Both the position numbers and the translations under genes were made by a program. From assembly GCF_014197035.1 (NCBI RefSeq), contig NZ_JACIEU010000006.1, forward strand, positions 1 to 64,000: DNA of 64,000 nt, read 5' to 3'. Of the stretch, positions 8,075 through 18,359 are shown piece by piece. The notes under the pieces were generated by a model that saw nothing but the letters and a program-made list of their open reading frames with translations, searched no databases and had not been told where the DNA came from. Source of the stretch: Sphingobium scionense (GTDB lineage Bacteria > Pseudomonadota > Alphaproteobacteria > Sphingomonadales > Sphingomonadaceae). Within the stretch, counting starts at the first letter, position 1. Every line of letters begins with the position of its first letter.

Positions 8075-9304
8075 ATGGGCGTAGGCCGGATCGCAATCGT
8101 CAACGGCAAGCTGGCCGATCCGGCGGGCGATGCCCTTGCCCCCGGCACCGTCCTGATCGAGGGTGACCGCATCCTGGCCACCGGCGCGATCGACATTCCC
8201 GCCGACGCGCAGCAGGTCGATGCCGGCGGGCTGGTGGTCGCGCCGGGCCTCATCGACCTTGGCGTCTTCGCCACCGACAAGCCGGCCTTCCACTTCGGCG
8301 GCATCACCCGCGCCGCCCTGATGCCCGACCAGCGCGCGCCGCTGGACGAGGCCGGCCTGATCCGGGAAGCGACCCGCGCGGGCAAGCCCGACTTCTGGGT
8401 CCACCCGATCGCCGCCGCGACCCGTGGCCTCAAGGGCACGGAGATGGCCGAAATGGGCCTGATGCAGATTGCCGGGGCCAAGGCGGTCGGCACCGGCCGC
8501 CAGTGGATCGCCGATTCGGGCGTGATGCTGCGCATCCTCTCCTATGCTTCGGGCCTTGGCCTCACCGTCATCGCCCATGCCGAGGATGGCGGCCTGTCCG
8601 CCAAGGCGGTGGCAACCAGCGGCGAGACCGCGACGCGCCTCGGCCTTGCCCATGCGCCCGCCTGCGCCGAGGCGATGGCGATCGCCCGCGACATCATGCT
8701 GGCCCGCGAGACCGGCGCCGCCATCCATTTCCGCCTGGTCACGACCAGGGCCGGCTTCGATCTGATCCGCGCCGCCAAGGCGGAGGGGCTCACGGTCAGT
8801 TGCGGCATCAGCCCCGCCTATCTGTTCCTGAACGATCAGGCGGTGACGGCCTTCCGCACCTTTGCGCGCCTGTCGCCGCCCCTTCGTTCGGAAAATGACC
8901 GCCAAGCCTCGATCGCGGCAGTCGCCGACGGCACCGTCGATGTCATCACATCGGGCCATGATCCGCGCGGACCGGAAGACAAGCGCCTGCCCTTCGCCGA
9001 TGCGTCACCCGGCATGGCCGGCGCGGAAACGCTGCTCGCCTTGTCGCTCAACCTGGTGCGCGACGGCCATGTCAGCCTCAACCGGCTGATGACCCTGCTC
9101 AGCGCCAATCCGGCGAAGATATTGGGTGTCAATGCCGGCAGCTTCGCGCCCGGCAGCGCCGCCGACCTGATCCTGGTCGATCCCGATGCGCCCTGGATCG
9201 TCGATTCGGCGAAGATGGCGGCGTCGGCCGGCAACACGCCGTTCGACAAGGTGCCGGTGCAGGGCCGTGCCCGCCGCATCATGAAGGGCGGGCAGTTTTT
9301 CTAA
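8075..9304 (+). CDS. pyrC: Dihydroorotase homologue, probably non-catalytic (PyrC'/pseudo-DHOase)
   Basis: A 409-aa amidohydrolase-fold protein of dihydroorotase type I length. The expected metal-binding HxH after PGLID is missing: the sequence reads GLIDLGVFATDK. The later ligand regions are partly kept (VIAHAEDGG) or altered (SGHDPRG instead of the usual DHAPH). In Pseudomonas such inactive homologues are needed to assemble aspartate carbamoyltransferase, and pyrB lies directly upstream. The start is ATG 8075, preceded by AAGGA at good spacing; ATG 8039, which overlaps the pyrB end, is an alternative. A catalytic dihydroorotase should exist elsewhere in the genome. Confidence 0.88.
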   Translation: MGVGRIAIVNGKLADPAGDALAPGTVLIEGDRILATGAIDIPADAQQVDAGGLVVAPGLIDLGVFATDKPAFHFGGITRAALMPDQRAPLDEAGLIREATRAGKPDFWVHPIAAATRGLKGTEMAEMGLMQIAGAKAVGTGRQWIADSGVMLRILSYASGLGLTVIAHAEDGGLSAKAVATSGETATRLGLAHAPACAEAMAIARDIMLARETGAAIHFRLVTTRAGFDLIRAAKAEGLTVSCGISPAYLFLNDQAVTAFRTFARLSPPLRSENDRQASIAAVADGTVDVITSGHDPRGPEDKRLPFADASPGMAGAETLLALSLNLVRDGHVSLNRLMTLLSANPAKILGVNAGSFAPGSAADLILVDPDAPWIVDSAKMAASAGNTPFDKVPVQGRARRIMKGGQFF

Positions 9305-10449
9305 GCGGACTGGCGTTGCGGCTCGCCGAGCCGCCGCCCCTTGCGCTGCCGCTTGTCCGCATAGAGCCGCGTGTCGGCGACATGCAGGACGGCGGCGGCG
9401 TCCGCCCCATCCTGCGGGAAGGTGGCGATGCCGAAACTGCTGCCGACCGACAGGCTGCACCCCTGCCAGCCCACAGGCGCAGCAACGGCCTGCCTGATGC
9501 CGGGCATGCGCCGATGCAGGGCGTCCACATCCGTTTCCGCGTCCTGGAGCAGCGCAAATTCGTCGCCGCCAAGGCGCGCGATGCTGACCGCATCCGGCAT
9601 CAAGGCGCGCAGCCGGCCACCCAATGACGTCAGCAAAGCGTCGCCCGCCTGATGGCCATGCTCGTCGTTGCACTGCTTGAACCCGTCGAGATCGGCGAGC
9701 AGCACACTGAAGGCAGCACCCCGCTCCACCCGTTCACTGATCGCACGCATAAAGCTCAGCCGGTTGTCGAGGCCGGTCAGCGCATCGGTGCCGGCCAGCC
9801 GTGCAAGGTCGCGCTGCGACACCAGCATCGCCACCGTCTCGCGAAACTTGCCCAGCACCAGATTGGCCTGCATCACCGTGACGACCGCCATCATCACTGC
9901 CATCGCCCGCACGCCCAGATTGTCATAGAGCGCCATCTTCATCAGGATCGGCAACACCGCCGCGCCCATCGCGCCGATCGCGGCGCGTGGCACGCTCAGC
10001 AAGGTCGTCGCCGCAACCAGCGCGCCGATGCCGATGAACACCGGCGCCACCATGCAATAATAGATTTCGGTTTCGGTGAAGGCGTTGACCGCCCACAGGC
10101 CCGCCACCAGCCCGGATACGGTCGCGACATGCGCCACCCGCCTCAGGCTGCGCACCTGCTCCAGGGCATCCGTCGCCAGCGAGCCGCCACGCCAGCGCAG
10201 CAGAGATATCGCGCAGACCAGCAGGAGCAGCGCGGGCGGCGTCATTTGCTGCCACAGCGGCAGGTCGCCCATGACCGCGAGCGCCATCGCGAGCGCGTTG
10301 GCCATGATCAGCAGGCACAAAAGCGGCAGCGCGCGATGGAAACGGCGATATTGGGTATCCAGCACGGCATCGCGCGCTCCGTCCGGCACGGGCGCCGTGA
10401 ACGGGCCATCCCACCCCTTCAACCGCTGCTTCCAGCGTTTTTCCGCCAC
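9301..10449 (-). CDS. Membrane-anchored diguanylate cyclase (GGDEF)
   Basis: A 382-aa protein. Residues 40-205 contain about six hydrophobic segments, a membrane sensor module without a recognised domain name. Residues 220-375 form a GGDEF domain with DALTGLDNR, the metal-binding LLADLDGFKQCNDEHGHQAGD and an intact RLGGDEFALL. The RxxD inhibitory site normally five residues before GGDEF is absent, so product inhibition through that site is not expected. It should make cyclic di-GMP from GTP. The start is GTG 10449, with GGGAGC upstream. Its stop overlaps the 3' end of the convergent pyrC homologue by 4 bp. Confidence 0.9.
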   Translation of the reverse strand: MAEKRWKQRLKGWDGPFTAPVPDGARDAVLDTQYRRFHRALPLLCLLIMANALAMALAVMGDLPLWQQMTPPALLLLVCAISLLRWRGGSLATDALEQVRSLRRVAHVATVSGLVAGLWAVNAFTETEIYYCMVAPVFIGIGALVAATTLLSVPRAAIGAMGAAVLPILMKMALYDNLGVRAMAVMMAVVTVMQANLVLGKFRETVAMLVSQRDLARLAGTDALTGLDNRLSFMRAISERVERGAAFSVLLADLDGFKQCNDEHGHQAGDALLTSLGGRLRALMPDAVSIARLGGDEFALLQDAETDVDALHRRMPGIRQAVAAPVGWQGCSLSVGSSFGIATFPQDGADAAAVLHVADTRLYADKRQRKGRRLGEPQRQSA

Positions 10450-10608
10450 TTAGCCGCTCCCTGCCATCTCGCTGCGAGCGCCCTTGAGTAGAGAAATGAG
10501 GTTAATCGTCCAACAACGGGAAACCCTAACGGGGGAAAACCATGAGGTCCGCGAATCAAGGAACCCTATTGCCTTTCGCGCGCTACCCCTGTTCAGCAGG
10601 GGATATTC

Positions 10609-11514
10609 ATGACCGAAACGATCGCCCAGCAGGTGCATGTCGATGCACCGTGGAAAATCCCGCCCCGTGCCTGGTGGGAGATATTGAAGCGTGTCTATGC
10701 GGCCATGTCCGCCAATCATCTGGGCCTGCTGTCCGCCGGCGTGGCTTATTATGCCTTCCTGTCGATCGCCCCGCTGCTGGCGGCAGTGGTGCTGACCTAT
10801 GGCCTGGTCGGCGATCCGCAGATCGTCGCCCGCCATATGCAGGCGATCATCACCGTCGTGCCCGCCGACGCCGCCCAACTGATCAACGACCAGTTGCTGG
10901 GCATGGTGAGCGCGCGCAAGCCCGCGATCGGATTCGGCCTGTTCCTGGCCCTGGGCCTGGCCGTCTATGGCGCGACCCGCGCCGCCTCCGCGATCATGGA
11001 GGCGCTCAACATCGTCTATGCGCAGAAGGAAGGGCGCAACATCTTCGCCTTCTACCGCGTGTCGATGGGAATCACCTTTTCCGCCGTGCTGGTGGTGGTC
11101 GCCGGCGTCCTGACCGCCACGATCATCGGCCTCCTCCAGAAACTGCTGACCAACTGGGGACCGGGCGTATTGTTCGCGATCAAGGCGACGACATGGATCT
11201 GCGCGGGCCTGCTCGCCAGCACCATCTTCGGCCTTATCTATCGCTTCGGCCCGCATCGTCGCCGGGTGCGATGGCAGTGGCTGACGGTCGGATCGATCGC
11301 CGCGACGCTGTTCTGGCTGATCGCCACGCTGGCGGTCTCCTTCTACGTCTCCACCTTCGGCGATTACAACAAGACCTACGGCTCACTCGCGGCCGTGGTG
11401 ATCCTGCAACTCTGGCTGTTCGTGTCCGCCTATATCGTCCTGCTGGGCGCGCAGATCAACGCGGAGGCGGAACGGCAGACCAGCGTCGACACCCTTGTTG
11501 AAGAAGTTGCATAA
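10609..11514 (+). CDS. YihY/BrkB-family inner-membrane protein
   Basis: A 301-aa protein with about six membrane segments. The family signature is clear: LSAGVAYYAFLSIAPLLAAVV near the N-terminus, GLGLAVYGATRAASAIMEALN (split here by family members at the glycines) in the middle, and TYGSLAAVVILQLWLFVSAYIVLLGAQINAE-type C-terminal helices. Family members are often called putative ribonuclease BN or virulence factor BrkB; the ribonuclease name is an old error, and the function is not settled. AGGGG precedes the ATG. It stands alone upstream of tRNA-Trp. Confidence 0.87.
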   Translation: MTETIAQQVHVDAPWKIPPRAWWEILKRVYAAMSANHLGLLSAGVAYYAFLSIAPLLAAVVLTYGLVGDPQIVARHMQAIITVVPADAAQLINDQLLGMVSARKPAIGFGLFLALGLAVYGATRAASAIMEALNIVYAQKEGRNIFAFYRVSMGITFSAVLVVVAGVLTATIIGLLQKLLTNWGPGVLFAIKATTWICAGLLASTIFGLIYRFGPHRRRVRWQWLTVGSIAATLFWLIATLAVSFYVSTFGDYNKTYGSLAAVVILQLWLFVSAYIVLLGAQINAEAERQTSVDTLVEEVA

Positions 11515-11577
11515 AGTCGCTTGCCCTCCCCGATAGGCCACGCTAAAGCGCCCTCCTTCGCTGGCTCGGGCCAGTGC

Positions 11578-11653
11578 AGGAGTGTAGCTCAGTTGGTAGA
11601 GCGTCGGTCTCCAAAACCGAATGCCGTGGGTTCGAGTCCCTCCACTCCTGCCA
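11578..11653 (+). tRNA. tRNA-Trp (anticodon CCA)
   Basis: A 76-nt cloverleaf. Acceptor arms AGGAGTG and CACTCCT pair fully, the D arm is GCTCAGTTGGTAGAGC, the anticodon loop is CTCCAAA on a TCGGT/ACCGA stem, and GTTCGAGTC is the T loop region. CCA is encoded at 11651-11653. One T-stem pair is a mismatch (T-T). Placement just before secE is common in proteobacteria. Confidence 0.97.
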
Positions 11654-11662
11654 AGCGAACTG

Positions 11663-11695
11663 GCCGCGAACCTTGTAAATCCATGGGTTCGCGGC
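11663..11695. terminator. Hairpin after tRNA-Trp
   Basis: GCCGCGAACC (11663-11672) and GGTTCGCGGC (11686-11695) form a perfect 10-bp stem directly after the tRNA. There is no T run, so it may guide 3' processing or act as a weak terminator. The rest of 11696-11824 shows no gene. Confidence 0.4.
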
Positions 11696-11824
11696 TAAGT
11701 GCGCTTAGCGAAGTACGGGTCGCGAAGCGCGACCGCACCCCCAAACGCTGAACATGGCGGGATCGGGAGGGCGGACTGTTGCTTTGCGCTTTGGTGTTGA
11801 TTTTGAAGGTGAACAGGCAGCGCG

Positions 11825-12028
11825 ATGGCGAAGACTTCTCCGGGTGAGTTCGTCAATCAGGTCAAGACCGAATGGTCGAAAATTGCGTGGCCGACCCGTC
11901 GCGAAACGTTGATGACGGCCGTTCTGGTTGTCATCATGACCTCATTGCTTGGCATCTTCTTCTTCGGTATCGACACCTTCTTCGGTGCGATCGTCCAGTG
12001 GCTGCTGAGCCTCGCATCGGGTCGTTGA
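11825..12028 (+). CDS. secE: Preprotein translocase subunit SecE
   Basis: A 67-aa single-span inner-membrane protein of the SecYEG channel, of the short form usual in alphaproteobacteria. The amphipathic segment FVNQVKTEWSKIAWPTRRET, with the conserved W-P-T-R, precedes one transmembrane helix (MTAVLVVIMTSLLGIFFFGID). It lies 36 bp upstream of nusG, the universal neighbour, and both are likely on one message with or after tRNA-Trp. Confidence 0.96.
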   Translation: MAKTSPGEFVNQVKTEWSKIAWPTRRETLMTAVLVVIMTSLLGIFFFGIDTFFGAIVQWLLSLASGR

Positions 12029-12064
12029 ACGCAGGGCGTTCTACAAGGAGTTTAAGACGGTAAC

Positions 12065-12601
12065 ATGGCGCGCTGGTACATCATCCACGCCTATTCGGGC
12101 TTCGAGAACAAGGTCAAGGAATCGATCCTGACCGAGGCCGAGCGCATGGGCCTGTCGCAACTGGTCGAACAGGTCGAGGTTCCGACCGAGACCGTCACCG
12201 AAGTGAAGCGCGGCAAGAAGGTGCTGGTCGAACGCAAGTTCATGCCGGGCTACGTCCTCGCCAAGCTGGCGATGAACGACGATGTCTATCACCTCGTCAA
12301 GAACACGCCCAAGGTCACCGGCTTCCTGGGCTCGAGCGGCAAGCCGCAGGCAATCAGCGAGAGCGAAGCCGCCCGCTATTTCGGCGCCCAGAAGGAAGCC
12401 GCCGCCGCCCCGAAGCACAAGGTCAATGTCGATTACGAGATCGGCGACAGCGTCAAGGTGCTGGACGGCCCCTTCGCCAGCTTCAACGGCGTGGTCGAGG
12501 AACTGGATTTCGAAAAGAACCGGGTCAAGGTGTCTGTGTCGATCTTCGGTCGCGCCACCCCGGTGGAACTGGACTTCGAGCAGGTCGAACTGTCGAAGTA
12601 A
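12065..12601 (+). CDS. nusG: Transcription termination/antitermination protein NusG
   Basis: A 178-aa protein that binds RNA polymerase and links it to Rho or the ribosome. The N-terminal NGN domain begins with MARWYIIHAYSGFENKV and contains KFMPGYVLAKL and VTGFLGSSGKPQAIS. The C-terminal KOW domain is GDSVKVLDGPFASFNGVVEELD. An insertion rich in alanine and lysine joins the two, as in other alphaproteobacteria. It is followed by a terminator-like hairpin, so rplK probably has its own promoter as well. Confidence 0.97.
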   Translation: MARWYIIHAYSGFENKVKESILTEAERMGLSQLVEQVEVPTETVTEVKRGKKVLVERKFMPGYVLAKLAMNDDVYHLVKNTPKVTGFLGSSGKPQAISESEAARYFGAQKEAAAAPKHKVNVDYEIGDSVKVLDGPFASFNGVVEELDFEKNRVKVSVSIFGRATPVELDFEQVELSK

Positions 12602-12622
12602 ATATCGCCGCAAGGCTTTTGC

Positions 12623-12660
12623 AAAAAGGGTCGCCCGCTTTCCAGCCGGCGGCCCTTTTT
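12623..12660 (+). terminator. Rho-independent terminator after nusG
   Basis: AAAAAGGG-t-CGCC pairs with GGCG-g-CCCTTTTT (12623-12635 with 12648-12660), leaving one internal mismatch and ending in a T run. It lies 22 bp after the nusG stop. Confidence 0.75.
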
Positions 12661-12827
12661 GTTGGGGACATATCGCTTTTCGGCCCAATTCGCCGAAAGA
12701 CAGACTCCCCCTTCCCTTTGGACGAGAAGGTCGCTATAGGGCCGCGCTTCCATGCCCGTCCCTCGGGATGGCTGGATATGTGCGGGAGGCTCCCTTCGGG
12801 GCGCCGCTAGACCGCTAAACTTGAACC

Positions 12828-12851
12828 GGTGAATCTGTCCGCAGATTCACC
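12828..12851 (+). promoter_or_regulatory. Hairpin in the rplK leader
   Basis: GGTGAATCTG (12828-12837) and CAGATTCACC (12842-12851) form a perfect 10-bp stem with a TCCG tetraloop, 19 nt before the rplK start. It is well placed to affect translation initiation of L11, perhaps as a site for L1 autoregulation, as known for the rplKA operon in other bacteria. It could also be a processing site. Confidence 0.5.
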
Positions 12852-12870
12852 AGCTATAGAGTGAGTGAAA

Positions 12871-13302
12871 ATGGCCAAGAAGATTACGGGCTATATCAAG
12901 CTCCAGGTGCCCGCCGGAGCCGCCAACCCCTCGCCGCCGATCGGCCCTGCCCTGGGTCAGCGCGGCGTGAACATCATGGAATTCTGCAAGGCGTTCAACG
13001 CCTCGACGGAAAAGATGGACAAGGGCACCCCGCTGCCGACCATCATCACCGTCTATGCCGACCGTTCGTTCACCTTCGTGACGAAGCAGCCGCCGGCTAC
13101 CTATCTGATCAAGAAGGCCGTCAACCTGAAGTCGGGCTCGAAGGAGCCGGGCAAGGTCGTCGCTGGCAAGATCACCCGCGCCCAGCTCGCTGAAATCGCC
13201 CAGGCCAAGATGGTTGACCTGAACGCGAACGACATCGACGCTGCGACGAAGATCATCGAAGGCTCCGCTCGCGCGATGGGCCTCGAAGTGGTGGAGGGCT
13301 AA
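12871..13302 (+). CDS. rplK: Large ribosomal subunit protein uL11
   Basis: A 143-aa ribosomal protein at the GTPase-associated centre. The start [24 protein letters not shown] N-terminus, [19 protein letters not shown] and the C-terminal RNA-binding domain ([20 protein letters not shown]) are canonical. The ATG at 12871 is preferred over an in-frame GTG two codons upstream because it matches the family N-terminus. rplA follows after 4 bp. Confidence 0.98.
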   Translation: MAKKITGYIKLQVPAGAANPSPPIGPALGQRGVNIMEFCKAFNASTEKMDKGTPLPTIITVYADRSFTFVTKQPPATYLIKKAVNLKSGSKEPGKVVAGKITRAQLAEIAQAKMVDLNANDIDAATKIIEGSARAMGLEVVEG

Positions 13303-13306
13303 GACC

Positions 13307-14005
13307 ATGGCAAAGCTGACCAAGAAGGCGAAGGCCCTGGCGACCGCGATCGACCGCGAAAAGCTGCACGGCGTTGACGAGGCCCTGGGCCTGATCAAGA
13401 CCCACGCCACCGCCAAGTTCGACGAAAGCGTCGAAATCGCGATCAACCTGGGCGTTGACCCGCGTCACGCCGACCAGATGGTCCGTGGCGTCGTCACCCT
13501 GCCCGCCGGCACCGGCAAGGACGTTCGCGTCGCCGTGTTCGCTCGCAACGACAAGGCCCAGCAGGCGCTCGACGCCGGTGCCGACATCGTGGGCGCTGAA
13601 GACCTGCTCGAATCGATCCAGGCCGGCAACATCGACTTCCAGCGCGTCATCGCCACCCCCGACATGATGGGTCTGGTGGGTCGCCTGGGTAAGGTTCTGG
13701 GTCCCAAGGGCCTGATGCCGAACCCGAAGCTGGGCACCGTGACGCCGAACGTCGCCGAAGCCGTGAAGGCCGCCAAGGGTGGTCAGATCGAATTCCGCGT
13801 CGAAAAGGCCGGCATCATCCACGCTGGTCTGGGCAAGTCGAGCTTCTCGGCCGAAGACCTGCGCAAGAATTTCGACGCCTTCGTCGACGCGATCGTCAAG
13901 GCGAAGCCGTCGGGTTCGAAGGGCAAATATGTCCGCAAGATCGCCCTGTCGTCGTCGATGGGCCCGGGCGTGAAGGTCGACGTGGCGGAAGTCGCTTCGG
14001 TCTGA
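13307..14005 (+). CDS. rplA: Large ribosomal subunit protein uL1
   Basis: A 232-aa ribosomal protein at the L1 stalk; in bacteria it also represses its own operon. The conserved blocks [40 protein letters not shown] and [17 protein letters not shown] are present. The usual next genes rplJ-rplL-rpoB are not here: a strong terminator follows and then a helicase gene, so the cluster is split in this lineage. Confidence 0.98.
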   Translation: MAKLTKKAKALATAIDREKLHGVDEALGLIKTHATAKFDESVEIAINLGVDPRHADQMVRGVVTLPAGTGKDVRVAVFARNDKAQQALDAGADIVGAEDLLESIQAGNIDFQRVIATPDMMGLVGRLGKVLGPKGLMPNPKLGTVTPNVAEAVKAAKGGQIEFRVEKAGIIHAGLGKSSFSAEDLRKNFDAFVDAIVKAKPSGSKGKYVRKIALSSSMGPGVKVDVAEVASV

Positions 14006-14029
14006 TCCTGCACGGATAAGTGATAAAGG

Positions 14030-14076
14030 GGCCGCCTTCCCTCCTTGCGGGGGAAGGCGGCCTTCTTATTTTATAG
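14030..14076 (+). terminator. Rho-independent terminator after rplA
   Basis: GGCCGCCTTCCC (from 14030) pairs with GGGGAAGGCGGCC (to 14062), followed by TTCTTATTTTAT. It lies 25 bp after the rplA stop. Confidence 0.9.
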
Positions 14077-14320
14077 GAACATCCGCCCATCAAAGAGGCG
14101 GACGTGAGGGCCATGGGCCGGGCCGAGGGGTATTTTCGCTGCCTCGACCATAGGGGGACACCCCTCCACCACCAGCGCTGCTGGCGGTCCCCCTTCCCTA
14201 GCCGGGGAGGATTTCGGAACCAGGGGTCTGACCACCCCCTGGGCTCCCGCGGTCGGGAGCATGGAAGGTCTTTGTATCCGTCGGGAATGGCGGGTCGCTT
14301 TTACCGATGGAAAACAGAAT
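14077..14320. other. Helicase leader with REP-like fragments, no gene
   Basis: The 315 bp between rplA and the helicase hold no credible gene. After the terminator there is a small TCCGCC/GGCGGA hairpin (14089-14103), a block near 14149-14212 that looks like a sphingomonad REP-type unit (GGGGGACACCCCTCC, then GGTCCCCCTTCCCTAGCC), and two further short hairpins around 14220-14262. A long structured 5' leader of a cold-type helicase message is possible. Confidence 0.4.
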
Positions 14321-16057
<1,737 letters not shown>

Positions 16058-16082
16058 GCGCTTGGGCATAGCCTCCTGAACG

Positions 16083-16126
16083 AAAAGGGCGGTGAACGAT
16101 CAACCATCGTTCACCGCCCTTTTTTT
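16083..16126. terminator. Bidirectional terminator
   Basis: AAAAGGGCGGTGAACGAT pairs with ATCGTTCACCGCCCTTTT around a short loop at 16083-16126, with A and T runs at the two ends. It serves the convergent helicase and antiporter genes. Confidence 0.95.
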
Positions 16127-16137
16127 GCTTTCCAGGT

Positions 16138-17772
16138 TCAGCCGGCTCCGCACAGTTGCAGCATGCGCGACGCCAGTTCCCGCTCACCCATGACGACATG
16201 GGACACCCCCAGCGCTTCGAGATGTGCGACCTCGGCATCGCTGTGGGCACGGACGATGACCTGCAGATTGGGGTTGAGATGGCGCGCATGCTCGTTGATC
16301 GCACCGCCCTCGAACCCTTCGGGCACGGCGACCAGCAGGTAGCGCGCCTCGCATATGCCCGCCGCCAGCAGATGCCGGTCCTCCAGCGCATTGCCGCGCA
16401 CCACCGAAAGGCCCGCCTCCTCGGCCTCCTCGACCCGCTCGACGTCATCCTCGATCACCACGAACTGGACGTGGCGCTCAGCCAGGCGGTTGGCGATCAG
16501 CTTGCCGACCCGGCCATAGCCGACCAGGATGACATGGCCCAGGCGGGGTCGATCGGCCGCCGCTTCGGGCTGCGCCTCATCCTCTTCCTTCTTGTGGTCG
16601 CGCACGATCAGCGAGAAGAGGATCGGGTTGATGAAGATCGATACGATCGCGCCGGCCAGGATCAGGTCGCGTGCATCGGCCGGCAATACGCCCAGCCCGC
16701 TGCCCAGCGACGCCAGAATGAAGGAAAATTCGCCGATCTGTGCCAGGCTGGCGGCGATCGTCAGCGCCGTGACGTTGGGATGGCCAAAGGCGCGGACGAT
16801 GCCCCAGGCGGCGATCGATTTGCCGACGACGATGATGAGGACGGTGGCCAGCAGCGGCAGCGGCTGCTCGATCACGACCGCCGGGTTGAACAACATGCCG
16901 ACAGACACGAAGAACAGCACCGCAAAGGCGTCGCGCAGCGGCAGCGTCTCTTCCGTCGCGCGACGGCTGAGCGGGGTTTCGCCCAGGATCATGCCGGCAA
17001 AGAAGGCGCCCAGCGCGAAGGATACGTCGAACGCATAGGCCGCGCCGAAGGCGACCCCCAGCGCGATCGCCAGCACGGCCAGCCGGAACAGTTCGCGCGA
17101 TCCGCTATGCACCACCCAGTGCAGCGCCCAGGGGATAAGCCGGCGCCCGACCACCAGCATCAGCACGACGAAGCCGACGACCTTGAGCAGGGTGCCGACC
17201 AGCGGCGCGATCAGCGCACTGGCCCCGCCGCCCGCATCGGCATTGTTCATCACACCCGCCAGAGCCGGCAGCAGCACCAGCGCGAGGACCATCACCAGAT
17301 CCTCGACGATCAGCCAGCCGACCGCGATGCGCCCGCGTCGGGTCTCGACCAGGTCCGCCCCCTGCAGCGCGCGCAGCAGCACGACCGTGCTGGCGACCGA
17401 TAGAGCGAGGCCGAAGACCAGCCCGCCCATCAGCGGCCAGCCCATCAGATAGCCAAGGCCCATGCCGAGCAGGGTCGCGACCGCGATCTGCACGATCGCG
17501 CCGGGCACGGCGATCGCCTTGACCGACAGAAGATCCTTGAGCGAGAAATGCAGGCCGACGCCGAACATCAGCAATATGACGCCGATTTCAGCCAGTTCAT
17601 TGGCGAGGCCGCTGTCCGCGACGAAGCCGGGGGTGAAGGGGCCGACCATGATGCCGGCGACCAGATAGCCGACCAGCGGCGACAATTTCAGGCGATGGGC
17701 GATGGCGCCCATGATGAAGGCCACGACGAGGCCGGCAACGATCGTCCCGATAAGGGGCGTATGGTGGGGCAT
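16138..17772 (-). CDS. KefB/YbaL-type cation:proton antiporter with TrkA-N domain
   Basis: A 544-aa inner-membrane CPA2 protein with about twelve hydrophobic segments (residues 5-385) and a cytoplasmic RCK/TrkA-N domain (about 405-525) with the nucleotide-binding motif HVILVGYGRVGKLIANRLAE. It resembles E. coli YbaL more than KefC: it has no KefF or KefG partner, and the C-terminal domain is short. The role is K+ or Na+/H+ exchange gated by NAD(H)-like ligand. The start is ATG 17772. It shares a bidirectional terminator with the helicase gene. Confidence 0.9.
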   Translation of the reverse strand: MPHHTPLIGTIVAGLVVAFIMGAIAHRLKLSPLVGYLVAGIMVGPFTPGFVADSGLANELAEIGVILLMFGVGLHFSLKDLLSVKAIAVPGAIVQIAVATLLGMGLGYLMGWPLMGGLVFGLALSVASTVVLLRALQGADLVETRRGRIAVGWLIVEDLVMVLALVLLPALAGVMNNADAGGGASALIAPLVGTLLKVVGFVVLMLVVGRRLIPWALHWVVHSGSRELFRLAVLAIALGVAFGAAYAFDVSFALGAFFAGMILGETPLSRRATEETLPLRDAFAVLFFVSVGMLFNPAVVIEQPLPLLATVLIIVVGKSIAAWGIVRAFGHPNVTALTIAASLAQIGEFSFILASLGSGLGVLPADARDLILAGAIVSIFINPILFSLIVRDHKKEEDEAQPEAAADRPRLGHVILVGYGRVGKLIANRLAERHVQFVVIEDDVERVEEAEEAGLSVVRGNALEDRHLLAAGICEARYLLVAVPEGFEGGAINEHARHLNPNLQVIVRAHSDAEVAHLEALGVSHVVMGERELASRMLQLCGAG

Positions 17773-17836
17773 GAATATCCTTCCCTGTCCGCCGACAGCA
17801 GGCCTTCATCCTGCCGCCGGCGCGGAACATTGTCTA

Positions 17837-17965
17837 TTATTCGACGATGCCGAGCATCGCGATCGAGAGCAGGGCGCCGGCGGCGCCGAGCCCGGCCATG
17901 ACGACGGGCATGAACCAGCCGGGCGGATTGCGCCGGCTACCGCGCAACTTTCTTCTGCGGGGCAT
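17837..17965 (-). CDS. Small membrane protein (42 aa), unknown function
   Basis: A 42-aa frame with a strongly basic N-terminus (MPRRRKLRGSRRNPPG) and one hydrophobic helix (WFMPVVMAGLGAAGALLSIAMLG). AAGGAT lies at good spacing before the ATG. It lies between the antiporter and another small membrane protein, both on the same strand. Size, ribosome site and charge layout make it look real, but no family is recognised. Confidence 0.55.
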   Translation of the reverse strand: MPRRRKLRGSRRNPPGWFMPVVMAGLGAAGALLSIAMLGIVE

Positions 17966-18017
17966 GATCTCAAATCCTTCTGTCTGACGGACGCCCGTTA
18001 TGACGGGCGGTAAAAGG

Positions 18018-18359
18018 TCAGACGAAGGCGGGCGGGGCGCGAGCGCGACGACTCCGCGCACGCAGGCAGCTTTGGTCGGCGACCAGCAGCGGCAAGGGCG
18101 CATCGGGCGCCAGACGGCGCCAGGACAGCATGAGGGCAAGCGCCGCCGCCAGCAGCCAGGGCAGAGCCGCCCCGTCGCCATCGGGACGGGGCGCGCGCAC
18201 CATATGCGGCGCGGGCAGCGAGCGGGCCTTGAGTACCACCCCGGTGGTGGCGGAGCTGAAGGCGGAACCGTTGAACTTGCTCGACGGCGGGCCATCGGGC
18301 GCAAGCGCACATAACAAAGCAACCAGGATTGCAGCCCACAGCGACGCGATGAAGGGCAT
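18018..18359 (-). CDS. Small hypothetical membrane protein (113 aa)
   Basis: A 113-aa protein with an N-terminal hydrophobic helix (FIASLWAAILVALLCALAP), a polar loop, a second helix (ALPWLLAAALALMLSW) and an arginine-rich tail. The start ATG 18359 follows GAGGAAGGGCAGG, a good ribosome site; ATG 18401 is possible. It probably shares a message with the 42-aa protein downstream. No domain recognised. The 232 bp upstream, to rplU, contain a TTGACA at 18481 and a short ATCTGC/GCAGAT hairpin but no gene. Confidence 0.55.
   Translation of the reverse strand: MPFIASLWAAILVALLCALAPDGPPSSKFNGSAFSSATTGVVLKARSLPAPHMVRAPRPDGDGAALPWLLAAALALMLSWRRLAPDAPLPLLVADQSCLRARSRRARAPPAFV

Noticed and set aside
10542..11501. 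319-aa plus-strand frame overlapping YihY
   Set aside because: The alternate frame lacks hydrophobic segments and family motifs, whereas the YihY frame shows both.
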